Part shown: piece by piece, positions 12,240-24,899 of the stretch
How positions within the stretch are numbered: position 1 is the first letter of the stretch
How the letters are laid out: each line of letters begins with the position of its first letter
Assembly: GCA_018398805.1 (NCBI GenBank)
Contig: JAGFBZ010000900.1
Location: 434,001-498,000, forward strand
Direction: 5' to 3'
From: Hirundichthys speculiger
Lineage: Eukaryota > Chordata > Actinopteri > Beloniformes > Exocoetidae
DNA length: 64,000 nt
The notes under the pieces: model-generated
What the model was told of the DNA's origin: nothing
Databases searched by the model: none
What the model saw: only the letters and a program-made list of their open reading frames with translations
Translations under genes and position numbers: made by a program

Positions 12240-12632
12240 TGAGACCAAGCTCGCCTTCAACCTTCACATAAATGTTACTCACAGGGGCTGTATGCCAAAT
12301 CTATGCCAGATTAACCATGCAAAGAAGGTCGAGGATTTTAAGTACTTAAGGTCAACAGTCCAGAGCAATGGAGAGTGTGAAAAAGAGGTGAGAAGCATGT
12401 GAAAGCAGGTTGGAATGGGTGGAGAAAGGTTTAAGGTGTGATGTGCGATAAAAGAGCTTCAGCAGGAATGAAAGGAAAGGCGTACAAGACGGTGGTGAAA
12501 TCTGTAATATTGTGTGGTTTTAGAGGCCGTGGCACTGAGGAAAAGACAGGAAGCAGAGGTGGAGGTGGCAGAGGTTAAAATGTTGAGGTTCTCTTTGGAA
12601 GTGACAAGGATGGATAGGATCAGAAATGAGTA
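12240..12632 (+). pseudogene. RTE-like LINE ORF C-terminal part, 5' piece
   Basis: Degenerate translation in shifting frames gives KVEDFKYL.STVQSNGECEKEV, a tryptophan-bearing segment and peptides that lead up to NEYIR. This resembles the region after the reverse-transcriptase domain in fish RTE-like non-LTR retrotransposons. Several stops and frameshifts make it non-functional. The reading continues after the hAT insertion at 14057, so the two pieces were once contiguous. The clade name (RTE or RTE-X/Expander-like) is from memory. Confidence 0.6.
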
Positions 12633-12640
12633 CATTAGAG
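12633..12640. repeat. Left 8-bp target duplication of hAT
   Basis: CATTAGAG occurs here and again at 14057-14064, a perfect 8-bp direct repeat flanking the element. An 8-bp duplication is the hallmark of hAT insertion. Confidence 0.9.
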
Positions 12641-13270
12641 CAGCCTTTCTCAACCTTTTTTCAGTCACGACACCTTTCAAAAGTGAATAAAATCTCATGA
12701 CACCCCAGAGTAAAATAAAATCCAAAACCACACTGCATCGCTCCGACTGTAAATGCATACGTCTCGTTTATTTTGTTTAAATAACCTGAACACAATAACT
12801 GCACCAGAGTAGGCCTCAGCAGGAAAGCTTCTTTTCATCCGTGATGTGCTTGCTTCCATCTATCATCCTTGTATTGCCTCTTTTTAGCCTTATCGCTAGC
12901 AACTACCTTTGGTACCTATGGAGCAGATTCAGAGCTGGTGGATGAAGGCTTGATGAAGAAGTCGGCTCCTCTGTGATGTTCCGTTCCTGTGGGGCTTTTC
13001 TTTTTAGAAAACGATCCATGATGCTGCTAAAAAGTTCTCTTTGCTATCTGTGAAATAAAATTCCAGTGGTTAAATGATATTACGATGTAAGCTAACTGGG
13101 CAGTCACGTTGACCTTATCCTGACCCCGTACTGACGTTGTTAACATTGGGAAATGGGCATGTGTGACTTATTTTTATTATTCATTTCATGTCCAATTATG
13201 TATCTTATTTATTTATTTATTCATTCAAAGTCAAAAAGTATGTATTTATGTATGCATTCATATATTTATG

Positions 13271-13959
13271 CAGTGGTACCATACTTACGAAATTAATTGG
13301 TTCTGGAAGTATTTTCGTAACCTGAAAATTTCTTAAGTGGAGACACCTTTTCCATGTTAATGCCCTAATCTCTTCCAAGCCCCCCAAAATTCAAACATTA
13401 TTTTTTTTATAAATTATAAATAATACATGAAATGACATAAAACCCTGTAAGAAATAAATGTTAGAACTAGAAAAGCACTCAGAGAGCGCAGAACTCCACT
13501 AAACGCAACAATTATTGAAAATTTTAAAAGTGATCCAGAATCCAGGATTTCTTCCGGATCACACCCAAAATGAAATCAGTTCTTCCTTTTCACATTTCTG
13601 ACAACTCCTTAAAATTTCATCAAAATTCATCCATAACCTTTTGAGTTATCTTGTACACAGACAAACAGACAGACAGATAAATGCCAGCAAAAAAACATAA
13701 CCTCCTTGGCGGAGGTAAAAATTGTTCGTTCACCTGGGTTGCTGGGTTACGCTCATACAGACAAGGGGCCCTCCTAGCCAATGGGATGCCAGGAAGATGC
13801 TAAGCACAGCTCGGACGCACCGCTTTCAAATGGAGATACAGAGTCGACAGCTATGTTTACGTTCAGTAAACTCTGGGAGCTGCGAGTAGCAGCGCTACTG
13901 TATTTTTACCTTTCGTATCCTGAAATTTCCTGAAACGTCCGTAAGTAGAGGTACCACTG
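13271..13959. mobile_element. Tigger/pogo-like MITE inside the hAT
   Basis: The left end is CAGTGGTACCATACTTACG; the right end, reversed, is CAGTGGTACCTCTACTTACG. The inverted repeat continues inward through the AATTGGTTC..GAAGT-type segment. The right flank is TA; the left flank is TG, consistent with one mutation in a TA duplication. It encodes no protein. It is split by the fragment at about 13490-13718. Confidence 0.75.
13490..13718 (+). mobile_element. LINE-tail-like fragment in the Tigger MITE
   Basis: Contains AAAATTTCATCAAAATTCATC, a CAGACAAACAGACAGACAG stretch and the ending CCTCCTTGGCGGAGGTAA. This is a very common dispersed fish sequence that looks like the 3' end of a non-LTR retrotransposon. 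The 5' boundary is uncertain. It interrupts the MITE and is therefore the youngest layer here. Confidence 0.5.
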
Positions 13960-14056
13960 TATATGAAATGTCAGAATAGGTCATTTTTTTGACGACACCC
14001 CTGAAGCAGTCAGACGACACCCCAGTGTGCCGCGACACCCTGGTTGAGAAAGGCTG

Positions 14057-14335
14057 CATTAGAGGGACAGCACATGTTAGATGTTTCGGAATGAAAGTCA
14101 AAGAGACCAGACTGAGATGGTTTGGACATGTACAGAGGAGGGATAATGAACATATTGGTAGAAGGATGATGCGGTTGGAACTACCAGCCCTAGAGGAAGA
14201 CCAAAGAGGAGATTCATGGATGCAGTGGAAGAGGACATGAAGTCAGTTGGTGTGAGAGAAGAGGATGTAGTGGATAAGGTTAGAGGGTGGTAGATGATTC
14301 ACTGTTGCGATCCCTGAAGGGAAAAGCCGTAAGGA
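14057..14335 (+). pseudogene. RTE-like LINE ORF C-terminal part, 3' piece
   Basis: Resumes the reading cut at 12632. It gives IRGTAHVRCFGMKVKETRLRW, then WFGHVQRRDNEHIGRRMMRL and, after a shift, the MDAVEEDMKSVGV-type end. The RRDNEHIGRRMM block is typical of the C-terminal region of these fish LINEs. The 3' end runs into AAGGAAAAGAAGAAGA near 14333. The frame is broken and not functional. Confidence 0.65.
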
Positions 14336-15455
14336 AAAGAAGAAGACAAGGAAAACTCATATAATCTACAAGTGCCGCCACAAACTCCTTCCGGTCCACA
14401 AGATCCTCAACTGAAAATTCATCACGGATAGTAGAGGTTATTGCAAACTCTTTTGGAGAGAAGGAAATCAGCATTTTTCTTTTTTTTTTACCGTGGTGAC
14501 TAAGCATTTACAGGCACAGAGAGCTGTGTGCATGTCTGTCTGTTTGTGCATCAGAGTCAGAATCTCAGTTAAAGGTCTCACAGTGAGGACATAAATCAAT
14601 AGCAACTCCCTTGGGTCTACAGTCATACTTTTACTATCTTGCACCATTGATCTGTGTGTGTGTGTGTGTGTGACAGTGACTTCAAGAGCAGCTGGATGGA
14701 CATACTGTCGACTTACACACATGGATGTGTATGGTAACCTGTCAGATTAATTATTCTGGATAGTAAATATAGTGATGAAAGAAATGTGTAATATTCAAGT
14801 TGATGCCAGATGAGCTGTGGCAGTTAAAAGCTTCCCAGGTTGTGGTGTCCTTATTTGACACATACCGCCAGTTGGCTTTGAACGTACAGCAGTAAGAGCA
14901 GCAGCTAAGACACTTGGAGATGCGAGTGCAGGCCCAGAGTCAGAAGTCATCTTTGGTCACACGGAGAAGAGAAGATGAGAGCTGAAGCTGCATTTCATTT
15001 CCTCTGGCAGATGTTTTCAGCTCCAAATCAAAATTCCTCGCCAGCTGTCACAGTCTCTCTTTATATTCATAAATTCAATATCACTGTTTCACATTTTCCG
15101 TCGATCTCACGTGCGGCTGCGACGCCACATACTTTCCCACCACAGAAATGTTTGTTCAGTCGTGTTAACACTGTTGTTGTCAAGTCTGAATGACAGTTGA
15201 TGCATTTGCATTTGATTATCATATATAAGGTGCTCTGTTTAAATATAAGGGAGCACAGCAGAGGAGCTTTACAAGGATTAAAAATTTATCATAAAATGTC
15301 ATCGAGTTTTCACTTGCAAAGGCTGGCGGCCGGGACGATTGACTGCTAGGACTCTTCCAAGTGGAATTATGCTGGGACCCCTCTTTGGTGGAGCTCCATA
15401 TCAGAGCTTGGCCTCTGTGGCGGCTGCCAGTTGAAGCTCCTCCTCCAGACAAGAT
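14336..15455. other. No gene seen; TG microsatellite
   Basis: A perfect TG repeat spans about 14653-14672. Otherwise there are short frames without domains and no transposon ends that I recognise. Confidence 0.5.
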
Positions 15456-16625
15456 TAGGACAACGATAAAAATTTCTAATCGTGAATAATCGCATTATTT
15501 CCCTGATTAATCACGAATTAATCGCATTGGATACGCAAAATCAAATAATGAATTCAAAAGTAGTGTAAAGGTCACTTTTATTTAAATGTTCTGCTGCCAT
15601 ATGAAACTAAAGTGTCATAACATTTGTTGTTCAAACACTTTTAACATCAGCACTTGTCAGTAACACATATTTAGTGTAAATCTCATCTTTAAAAATGTCA
15701 AATAAAATAAAGCGTATTGCCACTGCCAGGGCATCAATGTCATCCTGTTTTTTTTTTTTTTAATGAAAAATAAAAAAAAAAGTCTACTAACAAAATCCTA
15801 ACAATCTAGAGGCCACAATCAGAACATTAAAACAGGTAATTTCTGAGGTAACAGCAGAAACATTTAACGAGGAGTTCAACTTGGCAGTTGTTACAAATAA
15901 CCTTGTTTCTGTCTAATCCTCCTTCTGGGAGAACTTAAAATTAAAAATGTCCATGTTAAAGTTCTGTAACTTTATCAATCCGTAATTATCTGTGTATCAT
16001 TTGTTTGTTTTTTCCATTTTCAAATGTCAATCAAAAATTAAAAAAAAATTAAAAAGTGACTTTTTATTTTGTTTTCGGTTTTTTAATCTAACACAAAAAA
16101 AATGCCTGTTATTTCATATTTCAATTTTAAAAAACAGGCCACGGGACTGAATTTGTTTTTAATATTTAATTGTCTGGTTTACGTGACCCAGAAATGGCTT
16201 TGTTTTATAATCAAGACATAGACTTTCTGTTGTCATTACACATCTGTGCCACTAGATGGAGCCGCACTGCAGTAACCAGCTAGAGAACAGCAGGACAGTG
16301 AACACATGGAGCAGATCTGATGTAAAATGGAGGAATGACGCGATCGTCTTGAACAAAGGGGTTTGAAAGTTTTTTTTAGACAGAATTGTTAATATTGCTA
16401 CCTGAGTTGCTACCCGAAACTGTAAAGTACACTGATTTTTACCACTCTTCAGGTCTGTTTTAATTTTGCCTGCCAATTATTTTCCGGTTCCGCAGCAGCC
16501 AGTAACAGACTTTTCAAAACAAAAGCACGTGAAGCAACATGCGTTAACACACGATAAAATAAATGTCGGCGTTTAATAAATTAATGCGTTAACGCGATAA
16601 TAACGCGTTAACTTGCCCAGCCCTA
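15456..16625. mobile_element. hAT-like element with AACGCG-type ends
   Basis: The left end begins TAGGACAACGATAAAAATTTC. The right end, reversed, begins TAGGGCTGGGCAAGTTAACG and continues through GCGTTATTATCGCG. Flanking 8-mers are GACAAGAT and GTCAAGAT, matching at 7 of 8 positions, which fits a hAT target duplication. The interior is AT-rich and has no transposase frame. This family, with GGGCTGGGCAAGTTAACGCG ends, is widespread in fish. Confidence 0.65.
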
Positions 16626-16635
16626 GTCAAGATAC

Positions 16636-16770
16636 TTGAAACTAGGATGTTAGGAAAAGTAATGAATATAAAGTAATTTGAATTACCAGCCAGGGTTAGC
16701 AGAGGCTAAGACAGCCAAGCCAAAAGAGCTAAGTGGTGGGTGTGTTCCAGCCAGCTTCTCAGTGCTGCTG
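16636..16770 (+). repeat. Dispersed repeat family R3, partial copy
   Basis: Shares AATATAAAGTAATTTGAATTA and GTTCCAGCCAGCTTCTCAG with copies at 31360-31610 (same strand) and 26095-26335 (opposite strand). The family has no name that I recognise. Confidence 0.5.
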
Positions 16771-16877
16771 GTTTGAAACTGTGGAACTGTGTGGTTTGAG
16801 CAGAAAGTTGCTTATAAAAGCTCTGTGTACAAACGTCTGGGTCGCGTGACCAGAGGTTCATACTTTTAAACAGTCTG

Positions 16878-17470
16878 TGGTCACACCAACCTACTGCTCT
16901 TTCACCACATCCATAAACGCCTTTGGTCTTTCAGTTGTACTTCTTTTGCTTCTGCCTGGCAGCTCCATCTCTACTCTCTGTTTCTCTCAAAGTGTTCGAA
17001 CTATCTCAATCTGGCGTCTTCTACCTTTATCTCCAAAACGTCTGATCCTTGATGTTCCTCTGATGAGCTCATTTTTTAATCCCATCCATCCTTGTCACTC
17101 CAAAAGAAAATATCCACATCTTCATCTCTTCCACTTCCAGCTCCGCTCCCTTGCGTCTTTGTCAGCACCACAGTCTCCAAACCACAGAGAGGGACTGGTC
17201 TCACTGCTGTCTGGTAAAGATTTCCCTTTACTCTTGCTGCTAATCTTCTATCTGGGATAACTCCAGACGCTCTCCTCTGCCTACTACGCCTTGTCTGAAC
17301 AGTTGGGCCCAAGTATTTAGACTGCTGCATCCTCTTCACCTCTACTCCTTCTATCCTCATCGACTTCCCTTTCATTTACACACATGTATTCTGTCTTGCT
17401 GCGACTAAGCTTCAATCCTCTTCTCCCTCGTGCATATCTCCACCTCTCTTGTCATTTGATTCCGAAATGT
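16878..17470 (-). pseudogene. RTE-like LINE ORF remnant, second copy
   Basis: On the minus strand a frame at 17076-17375 reads RIEGVEVKRMQQSKYLGPTV, then AARVKGNLYQTAVRPVPLCG and LETVVLTKTQ. These are the conserved blocks of the region after the reverse transcriptase in the same fish LINE class as the 12.2/14.1 kb remnant: KYLG-TVQ, ARVKG-Y, and RP-LCGLETV. Frames shift after about 17080, where the sequence still reads SELIRGTSRIRRFGDK-like peptide. Many substitutions and shifts show that it is dead. Confidence 0.65.
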
Positions 17471-20400
17471 TGACCTGTTCCTTTGAAAAAACAAAAGTCA
17501 AGACGAAAAAAAAAAATCCTGTAATCAAAAAACAGACAGAAATTCAACAATACCTGGTGGGTAAAAATTTGTCTTTCTTTTTGAATGGACGTCAGTTCTG
17601 TAGGTAGCTTTAATTTTGCACACAGAAGACCTTTCTTTGCACTCTTAAAATTCTTGCTTTAGCAAGCATTTATTCATCCGCAGCGGACGGCTGAATCCCA
17701 TCATCATGATAATATCGCCTCAGGTGGTCTCTTAAATGCCAACATGGGAGAATAAGAACAAATAGAGCATCTGATAAATTTTTCAGCAGACAAATGGGAA
17801 TACGGGAATTGCCCTTAATAAAATACCTGAAAGTGCGAGAGAACCTGAAATAAATAAAGACTTATGACTCTTACGTCCATGCAAGGACAACACAAAAAAT
17901 CCAATTGCCAATTTATTTGAAGTAGTTTGAAGTACAAAAAAAAAAAAAAAAAAAATCTCCAAAAAGTTTCCTTTCTGCTTACATACATAATACACCATTA
18001 GGTCTTTATTTGGGGTTGAGAAACCAATGAGACTTTTTTTTCCTTTTCCAGTTGATATAAAGTGCATTTATTTATTTATTTGATAAACGAACAAACAACT
18101 TTCTTTTCAAAACTGAATTTTCACAAATAATTTTTTTCCTCATTTATCAAGGCTCTATATTGCAATATACACTTACAGCTCGAATAATGCATCGATGCTC
18201 TATGCACTGCAGCGCCGCTTTGTTTCTTACCATCCTTTTTGGCCTTTAAAAAAAAAAAACATGGCCCTTTATAGGACTTCAGTGCCTAATATCCCGGTGC
18301 CATATTCACAGCACATAACCCTGCACGAGGAGGTTTGCAGGAGCATCGGGCAAAGAGGCCCACTTTTAAAACAGACCTCTTTAAGGCAGCTGCGACCCGC
18401 CCAAAGCAAGGCCATACATAATTCATGTTCATTTACACAACCTCCTACCCACTTATCACGGGTTAATCTCACATTTCCTACTCCTTACTTGGAGATGAAG
18501 GAATCTAAACACATTGTACTGTCATGCCTTGGCAGTTTGCAGTATGCATCCTCTAAATCATACCTTACAGATTTGCGTGTTATTGGATGCAGTGTGATTT
18601 AAGGCATGTTTCATGTGCAGACCCATTTGCATAGTCGTGTAAACTGTGACTTTTTTTCCACATCAAGTGCTTTTGGAATTTCAGCTGTTTTGCCTTTTGT
18701 CAAAAATTCCCCAGATGATGAGCTGTTTTCCAGTTGCTGCTAGCAAGGTCACTGCTGTGTGTGGGGAATATGGAATTGTCCTGAATTAATGCAACATTCC
18801 CTAAACATTCATTACATTTGCCATGCAGGGGTACGTGCTGCTGCAGAATACAAATGCACTGGTTTCCATTGGATTTGAGTGTTTTCTGCAGTGGCTAAAA
18901 TATGTAAAACCACTTCTTTTACTCCGAATAGCTACATGAGTGAAAGATGTCCTGGAGTTCCAAAAGGCCCACGGTTAAAGAAAGGAAATATCCGGCTTAC
19001 CTTGTTGAGTTAAAGGTTTGTGCACCCCGACGCATCAATTACAGATTTTCAATAATGTGTTAAATCGGGGAACAAACTTTAACACATCCTGAGGTAGCCG
19101 GTTTTGAATATTGAGGTGTGCAGTTTCTCAGCTATTAGTCATGATTCTGCATGTTTGCGTGATTTTGGAAAAGTGTGTGCAAGAGCTCAGTTAGAAGAGT
19201 CACGTTTTAAATAAACTGCCTGACAACCTGTCCTTTGAAGCAAGTGCATCATTTTTGCATCAGGCCACCAATAACATGTTACTGAATTTAATAGATATTT
19301 CAGTTCTCTCTAATTTGTAATCTTCTCCGTAGTTTGTTTAATCGTCTCGGGCCACACGCGTTTCAACAGGCTAATAGCTAAAAATGTGCATGTGCATCCC
19401 CACGAATGCTGTCTGCAGCGCCCCCCCTGCCCCCACCAGGCTACTGCTGTACTCCGTCACTTAACTGTGCAGGTAGCAGCTTGAATTCCTTCCGTCTCCC
19501 TGCGTCAGATGCAACACAAAAGTGAAGGGTTTTAATGAAATCTCCGGTATCGTCCTGCGGCTTGATCGCTCAGGCTCTGCCCACATGGAGTGGTCCTGCC
19601 TTGCCAGCAGTGTGTCGGAGAGAAGAGGCACGGTCACTAATTGCAACGCCTAAGGGGGGAGCGCATGAGATGAAAAACGAAGTGGGAGAGAATGAAAACG
19701 GAGATAAGGACGAAAACACAAAGAGAAACAACCACACATGCTCTAAAAGGTCACGCAATGCGCCCAGAGGAACGCTCACATGTGCACTCGCGTACGCGGT
19801 CTTGTATAACTGCAATCAATGACCCTGAAAACACTGAGCCCCCTGTAGGGTTGATTTTTAAAATGAATATTTTATTAGCAAAGTCAAATTAGTATACTGA
19901 CAGTCGGCAGTGCTGCAGTGGATCATGGAAGCTCAGTAATTGGAATGTTCCAGAGTGCAGACCTTTGTACTGTAAGCCTGAGTGCGTTTGCATGAACCCT
20001 GTTTGTGCTTGTGCACACATTCCTCGTCTTGAGGATGAATAAATCAACAGAGTGAAAACTGTAAGCCAAAGAAACACCGGGGTATGACTGCAGTAATTGT
20101 TGATCACTGTGTTTAAAAGGAACTGTAATGAGCAGACAAACAAAGTTTATTTTTGAATGAGAACTTTTGAAATGTTTTTGCTAATGAGCTGGTGCTGCTT
20201 TGTTGGATTTTCAATATCGCAACAGCTGGCTGTTTCCGAAGTCGAACACTCTGGTTTCCTACGCTGACTAAAATGCCTCAAATGATGTGGAAGGTCTTTG
20301 TTAGCGAGGTGTTGTGTCTGCCCATGATGCTGAAACGCACACCTCATTATTTCATTCTTCTTACTCTTATTGACCAAGGCGTCACTTTCATGTGACATAT

Positions 20401-23400
20401 TTTCCACAGATCTTCACTATTATATTCAAATAAAAGATGGAGGAAAAATTTCCTCAAGATGAGATGCAAATGTAATTGCTTCCAACAATACTCAGTGGGA
20501 ATAATTTGTAAAAAATCACGATGCGGTTAAATATTCCATCAAGTGTAAACACCTACATCAATTTTCTTTGCTTTTGGTGTCATTTTATTTTTTCTTTTCT
20601 GCATATTATATTTCACATTTCACTTTATTGCTTGTCACTGTTTTCTGAAATGTCTTCACAAACCTCTTTTAGCAGTTTATTGTCGACCGTGTGGGAGGTC
20701 CCAGATGCATCAAGGAGGACACCCGGCGTAAAACTTCTGCCAAACCATTCTGCTGCAGAAGAAAAATATTGCTTAAATATAAAGTTCTTTACAGTGGTCG
20801 ATATATGCTTCATATGTATAAAAATGTATTTAAAAAAAGGGCAAAGTGGAAAGCATGAACTCCTATTGCATATATTGGTGGTAGTTTGTGGAACATGACT
20901 GACCAAAACGTATGGACTGATAACAAGATGCCTGTACAAACAATTGTTTTTATCCACTTTTTGTAACCATAACACATTAAAATGACCTCGGTGTGTCTGT
21001 AAAGACCACATACACACTGGAATTTAAGTGGAATGACATCTTTCATTCTCGTCAGAGGCTTAAACAGCAACTTGTTTTGACATGGGTCGATTGTACCAAG
21101 TTACTCTCGCCATTTTGCTGCAAACACATTTTCCAGTCTCACTCAGATCTGCTTTGACTCACGCTGTTTTGGCCCCTTGCCACCTGATAATAGACCGAGG
21201 GTTATTTTTTTATTTGAGTAACTTTAGATGAGTTACCAACAATGTGCTGAAATTTAACAATCTGTGTTATCGTTATAAAGGCAGTCTAGCTGAAGCTAAG
21301 CGGGAATACATTGAAAAAAGTTCCTTAAATGTTATCCTTTGGACAGCTGTATAGATTCTTACTCATCCACCTCACTGGGATCCTCATAATGTAAAAAGGG
21401 AGGGGAGTGGAGTTCTAATTCATTTTAGGAGATGTTTAATCTCTCTGAGAAGACGTGTCTTCCTGTCCTATCCAGCAGATGAGACAGCAATGCAAACACC
21501 CAGGAAAGAGAGTTGAAATTGTTTGCAAGGTATGGGAAAGACGTAAGCTGTGCTCACCTTGAAAATGTATCTTTCAAGCCTCAGCATTGCACATTGAGGG
21601 AGTTTTTACCCCCTTTTGCACTTCGACTGATTTGATTTCAACACCTCATCTGATGTAAATGACCCCACCAGAGCTGAAATGCTTCAAGCTCCCCACCAGC
21701 CAGTCAGAAGCGTGCAATATGTTGACATGAGAGCTGGGAAGCACTTAGGGGTGTCATAAGGATTAAACTTGAATTCTGAAAAAAGTTCACAAATGTAAGA
21801 GTTTAACCGACAGGAGGGAAGAAAGTGATCCCTAAATAAGCAAGACGAAAATAGTCAGATAATGGTGATAAAACAACGCCCCAAACAATCAGTTCCCATT
21901 CGATTAAACATTTGTACCCAGCACTTTGTGGCTTTGAATAAAGGCTTTTAAATATCCTTCAGGGTAGTTAAAGTACTCCTGCTCTCTTGGTGATCGAGAC
22001 AATTTAACATTGTCTTAACTTAGCGCTCATCAAAGCACAGCATCTGTTCAAGCCCATAGCTATATTAATGTGTTTTCTCCCTCCGTCCCACTGGTGCCTG
22101 CTTTAATTAACAGAGCCGGGAAAAAGAGATGACTTACCTGCCAACCTTTCCAAACATTATTAGTATTTTGAGCCTTACTAGTTTATCCTCCACCTGACAC
22201 AAGTACATCTTTTAGGTTTGCTCTCGCATTTGTTTCTGTTTGCAAAGATTTATTGTGGCATTCATGGGGTTATTTTAATTGGACTTAGAAGATGTGTGAC
22301 TGAGTGGCAATCGTGTCTGTTTTACCTGCTCCATTAATATGCCTCTCACAAACAGTGGGACGCTAGCGTGTCTGTGGCAACCAGTAGCAGGTTGCACAAC
22401 AGAAACAGCATAAAATTAAAGCAAATCAAAGATTTACTTGCCCAGGCAATTTACATCTGATTACCGTTGTGATGTCCTTTCTTATGAGGATGATTTCTGA
22501 TTTTTCACCTGTTTTTTTTTTTTATCATCATCCTCCTGTTATTCATCCCAAGTCAACGATACCATCTGCTCATCATCATTTGAATGTTTTGTTTTTTTTT
22601 TCTTTTTTTATGTCATTTATTTATTGTGTCAGTTACGGTCATTAGGAATGCTAGACAGTTCTGAGGGCATGTAGGTGCCAGGAACCATGTCTGTATCCTG
22701 GACTAACCATGTCTGTATCCTGGACTAACCAGGATAACTACTTTATAGGAATACACACGATACTCATTCAAACACAAATAACTCAATCTTATATTATTGT
22801 AATGTTGTCTTTTAATTTTCTTTTGTAGAAATATGTTTTTTTAGGGGGGGATGCATGTGAACACATATAGACACCCTTGAATGTCAAACTAGAGTTTTCA
22901 CCACGAATAAAAGGAAAAGAAAAAATGGAGAAACATCAACTGCCATCAACTCATTGACAAACATAAGCTTCAGCGGAGATAGGAAATGTTAGCCTACTTG
23001 ATATATCTCTTCCTTTCTGTCATTCTTTTTTTTTCTTCTTTTTCTGCAGCACATATAAACAAGTACAGGAATGAGCACAAAGCAGCAGTAGCTTCTGGTC
23101 TTGGTGTCAGTCTGCTTGTTTAAGATGTGAAGTCTAATGTCAGTGAGATGGGGAGCAGGGATAGATTTCATTAAGATAAAGCTCCTCCACTTGCTGCTAA
23201 GGTAAATGTATTTCAGGTGATAAAAAGAGCAAATCTCATTCTCATAGTCTCTGCTTGGCACAGAATTTGAAAAAGAATATTTTGCACCCCTGGAGAGTTA
23301 AGAGATGCATATATTTATCCTTATGGCACCACCATTGACTGAATGTGACTGTTTCTCACTGCCTCTTGAGTGTTTCTTTTTCTGCATGTGAATTTCAGGG

Positions 23401-24360
23401 ATGAAGACTTTGAGGGAAAGCTGCCCATGGATAAATAATACTCTTATTCAGTATCTTCTGACTCTTGTCCTAATCAGTCTCTGGAAGAACATCCTTCCCC
23501 ACTTCTTGGTATACTGTTTATATGCAACTCTCCAACGTCTTTGTCTAAACAAAACCCCAGTCAAGAAACTCTTCTAAATCATCTTTCCTCCTATATCATT
23601 CTACGTGATTGTTTGGTAGGGTTGTCAAGATCCACCAGTGCAAACTGGTTCCTGACTTTAACAGTAAAGATGTAATTACTTTGGTCCGTAAATAAAATGT
23701 TCCATAAATCAGCTGATGGCCTGATTCTAAATTTTAAAGCCAATTAATTAAGTTTTTTTTTTTGTGTAGACTCTGCACAGAGCCTATGTAAGAATTTCTT
23801 GTCAACATCAGAGTAATGTATGATCAGGTCCACACCCAGCGCTTTGGTTATCATAAATCAACTGGGCTACTAAGCAGATACCCCGCTCAGAATGAGTCGA
23901 GTGTTGTATATGCCAACAATCATTGCTCATGAGATATAATCAAATAGATTCAGGCTCATTTTATGATTTATTTATTTTAAACAACATTGAAGAGGTTTAC
24001 CGTGCAGTTAGACTGGACAAGAAAGAAGGGAAATTGGAGAAGGAGCGGAAATTGGAAGTTGGAGAAAGCTCCACAGAGCATCAGTTAAGCGAGCAATATC
24101 ATCTTGAGATTCACATGATGAGATACCTGAATTTATCAAATACTTCAAAAAAAACAAAAAACAAATCAGAAGATACCAACATGGTTTTTAAATACTTTTT
24201 AATACAGAACGTAAATACAACTCAGTAAGGTCAGAGATAATTACAGCGTCTATTGCTTTAGTGCTTAGGATTTATGATCTGTATAGTCTAGTTTGAGACT
24301 GACAGCTTTGGTGAGATGATGACTTTGAATGAAAATTCACTGAAGCTGTGACAAAGGAGT
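17471..24360. other. Repeat-poor stretch, no exon recognised
   Basis: Nearly 7 kb without recognisable transposon ends or coding remnants, unusual for this window. It holds A/T runs at 17937-17955, 22508 and 22590. Candidate conserved non-coding patches by texture only (balanced composition, TAATTA or CAATTA cores) are about 18090-18600, 19340-19830 (CpG-richer) and 22060-22480. A 22-bp unit is tandemly duplicated at 22683-22726. No frame shows a domain. Confidence 0.35.
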
Positions 24361-24486
24361 CTATCTATCCATTCATCTATTATCTATACCCATGTAGTCC
24401 TGTGTAGGGTCACAGGATCAGCTCTCCTCTGGTCTAAAGGCAGGGGTACACCCTGGACAGGTCACCAGTCCATCGCAGGGCCCAAA
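24361..24486 (-). mobile_element. SINE-like fragment
   Basis: CTATCTATCCATTCATCTAT leads into TGTGTAGGGTCACAGGATC and GGTACACCCTGGACAGGTC with CAGTCCATCGCAGGGCC. This is the reverse of the 3' part of the repeat at 31655-31985, including its GGATGGAT-type tail. Confidence 0.6.
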
Positions 24487-24589
24487 GGAAACCAATGTAG
24501 GCTTTATTTCACCAGCAACTGCGTGTCAGACTTGTACGTCAAAGTAAATAATCAAGTAGAATACCTACATTCCGAGTGCTTAATGTGTG

Positions 24590-24810
24590 TATAACTCTTC
24601 AGCCCAGCGTGACTGATTAAACTCCCAAACTGGAGGGAGCAAATCATCCTGAACACATCGTGCACTATCTGCACTTTTCTGACTAAGGACCATGGCCTCA
24701 GACTTGGAGGTGGTAATTCTCTCATTCTGGCTGCTTTATGCTTGGATACAAACAGGATCAACATCATCTGCAAAAAGAGAGTACAGTGCATACTTCTGAT
24801 ACCTCATATT
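24590..24810 (-). pseudogene. Non-LTR reverse-transcriptase fragment
   Basis: Minus-strand reading gives LFADDVDPV, the F/Y-A-D-D catalytic box, then, after a stop, NERITTSKSEAMVLSQKSA. ADDV followed about 30 residues later by a TSKSEAMVL block is characteristic of fish LINE reverse transcriptases. Stops interrupt it. Only the palm-region fragment remains, and the LINE clade cannot be assigned from this length. Confidence 0.65.
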
Positions 24811-24899
24811 TTGGTCACTTTCAAGCTGAGGAATTGTGTTATCTACAGTATAACACTGATCATGAAGGGGGGAAAAAAACAAAAACAAATTTGAGATAA

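Larger units (their letters stand above)
12641..14056. mobile_element. Non-autonomous hAT transposon
   Basis: Its ends are CAGCCTTTCTCAACC and, reversed on the right, CAGCCTTTCTCAACCAGGG, so the terminal inverted repeats match at about 15 bases. It is flanked by a perfect 8-bp duplication, CATTAGAG. It carries no intact transposase. About half its length is a later Tigger-like insertion at 13271-13959. The host site is the RTE-like LINE, whose reading resumes on the far side. Confidence 0.85.
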
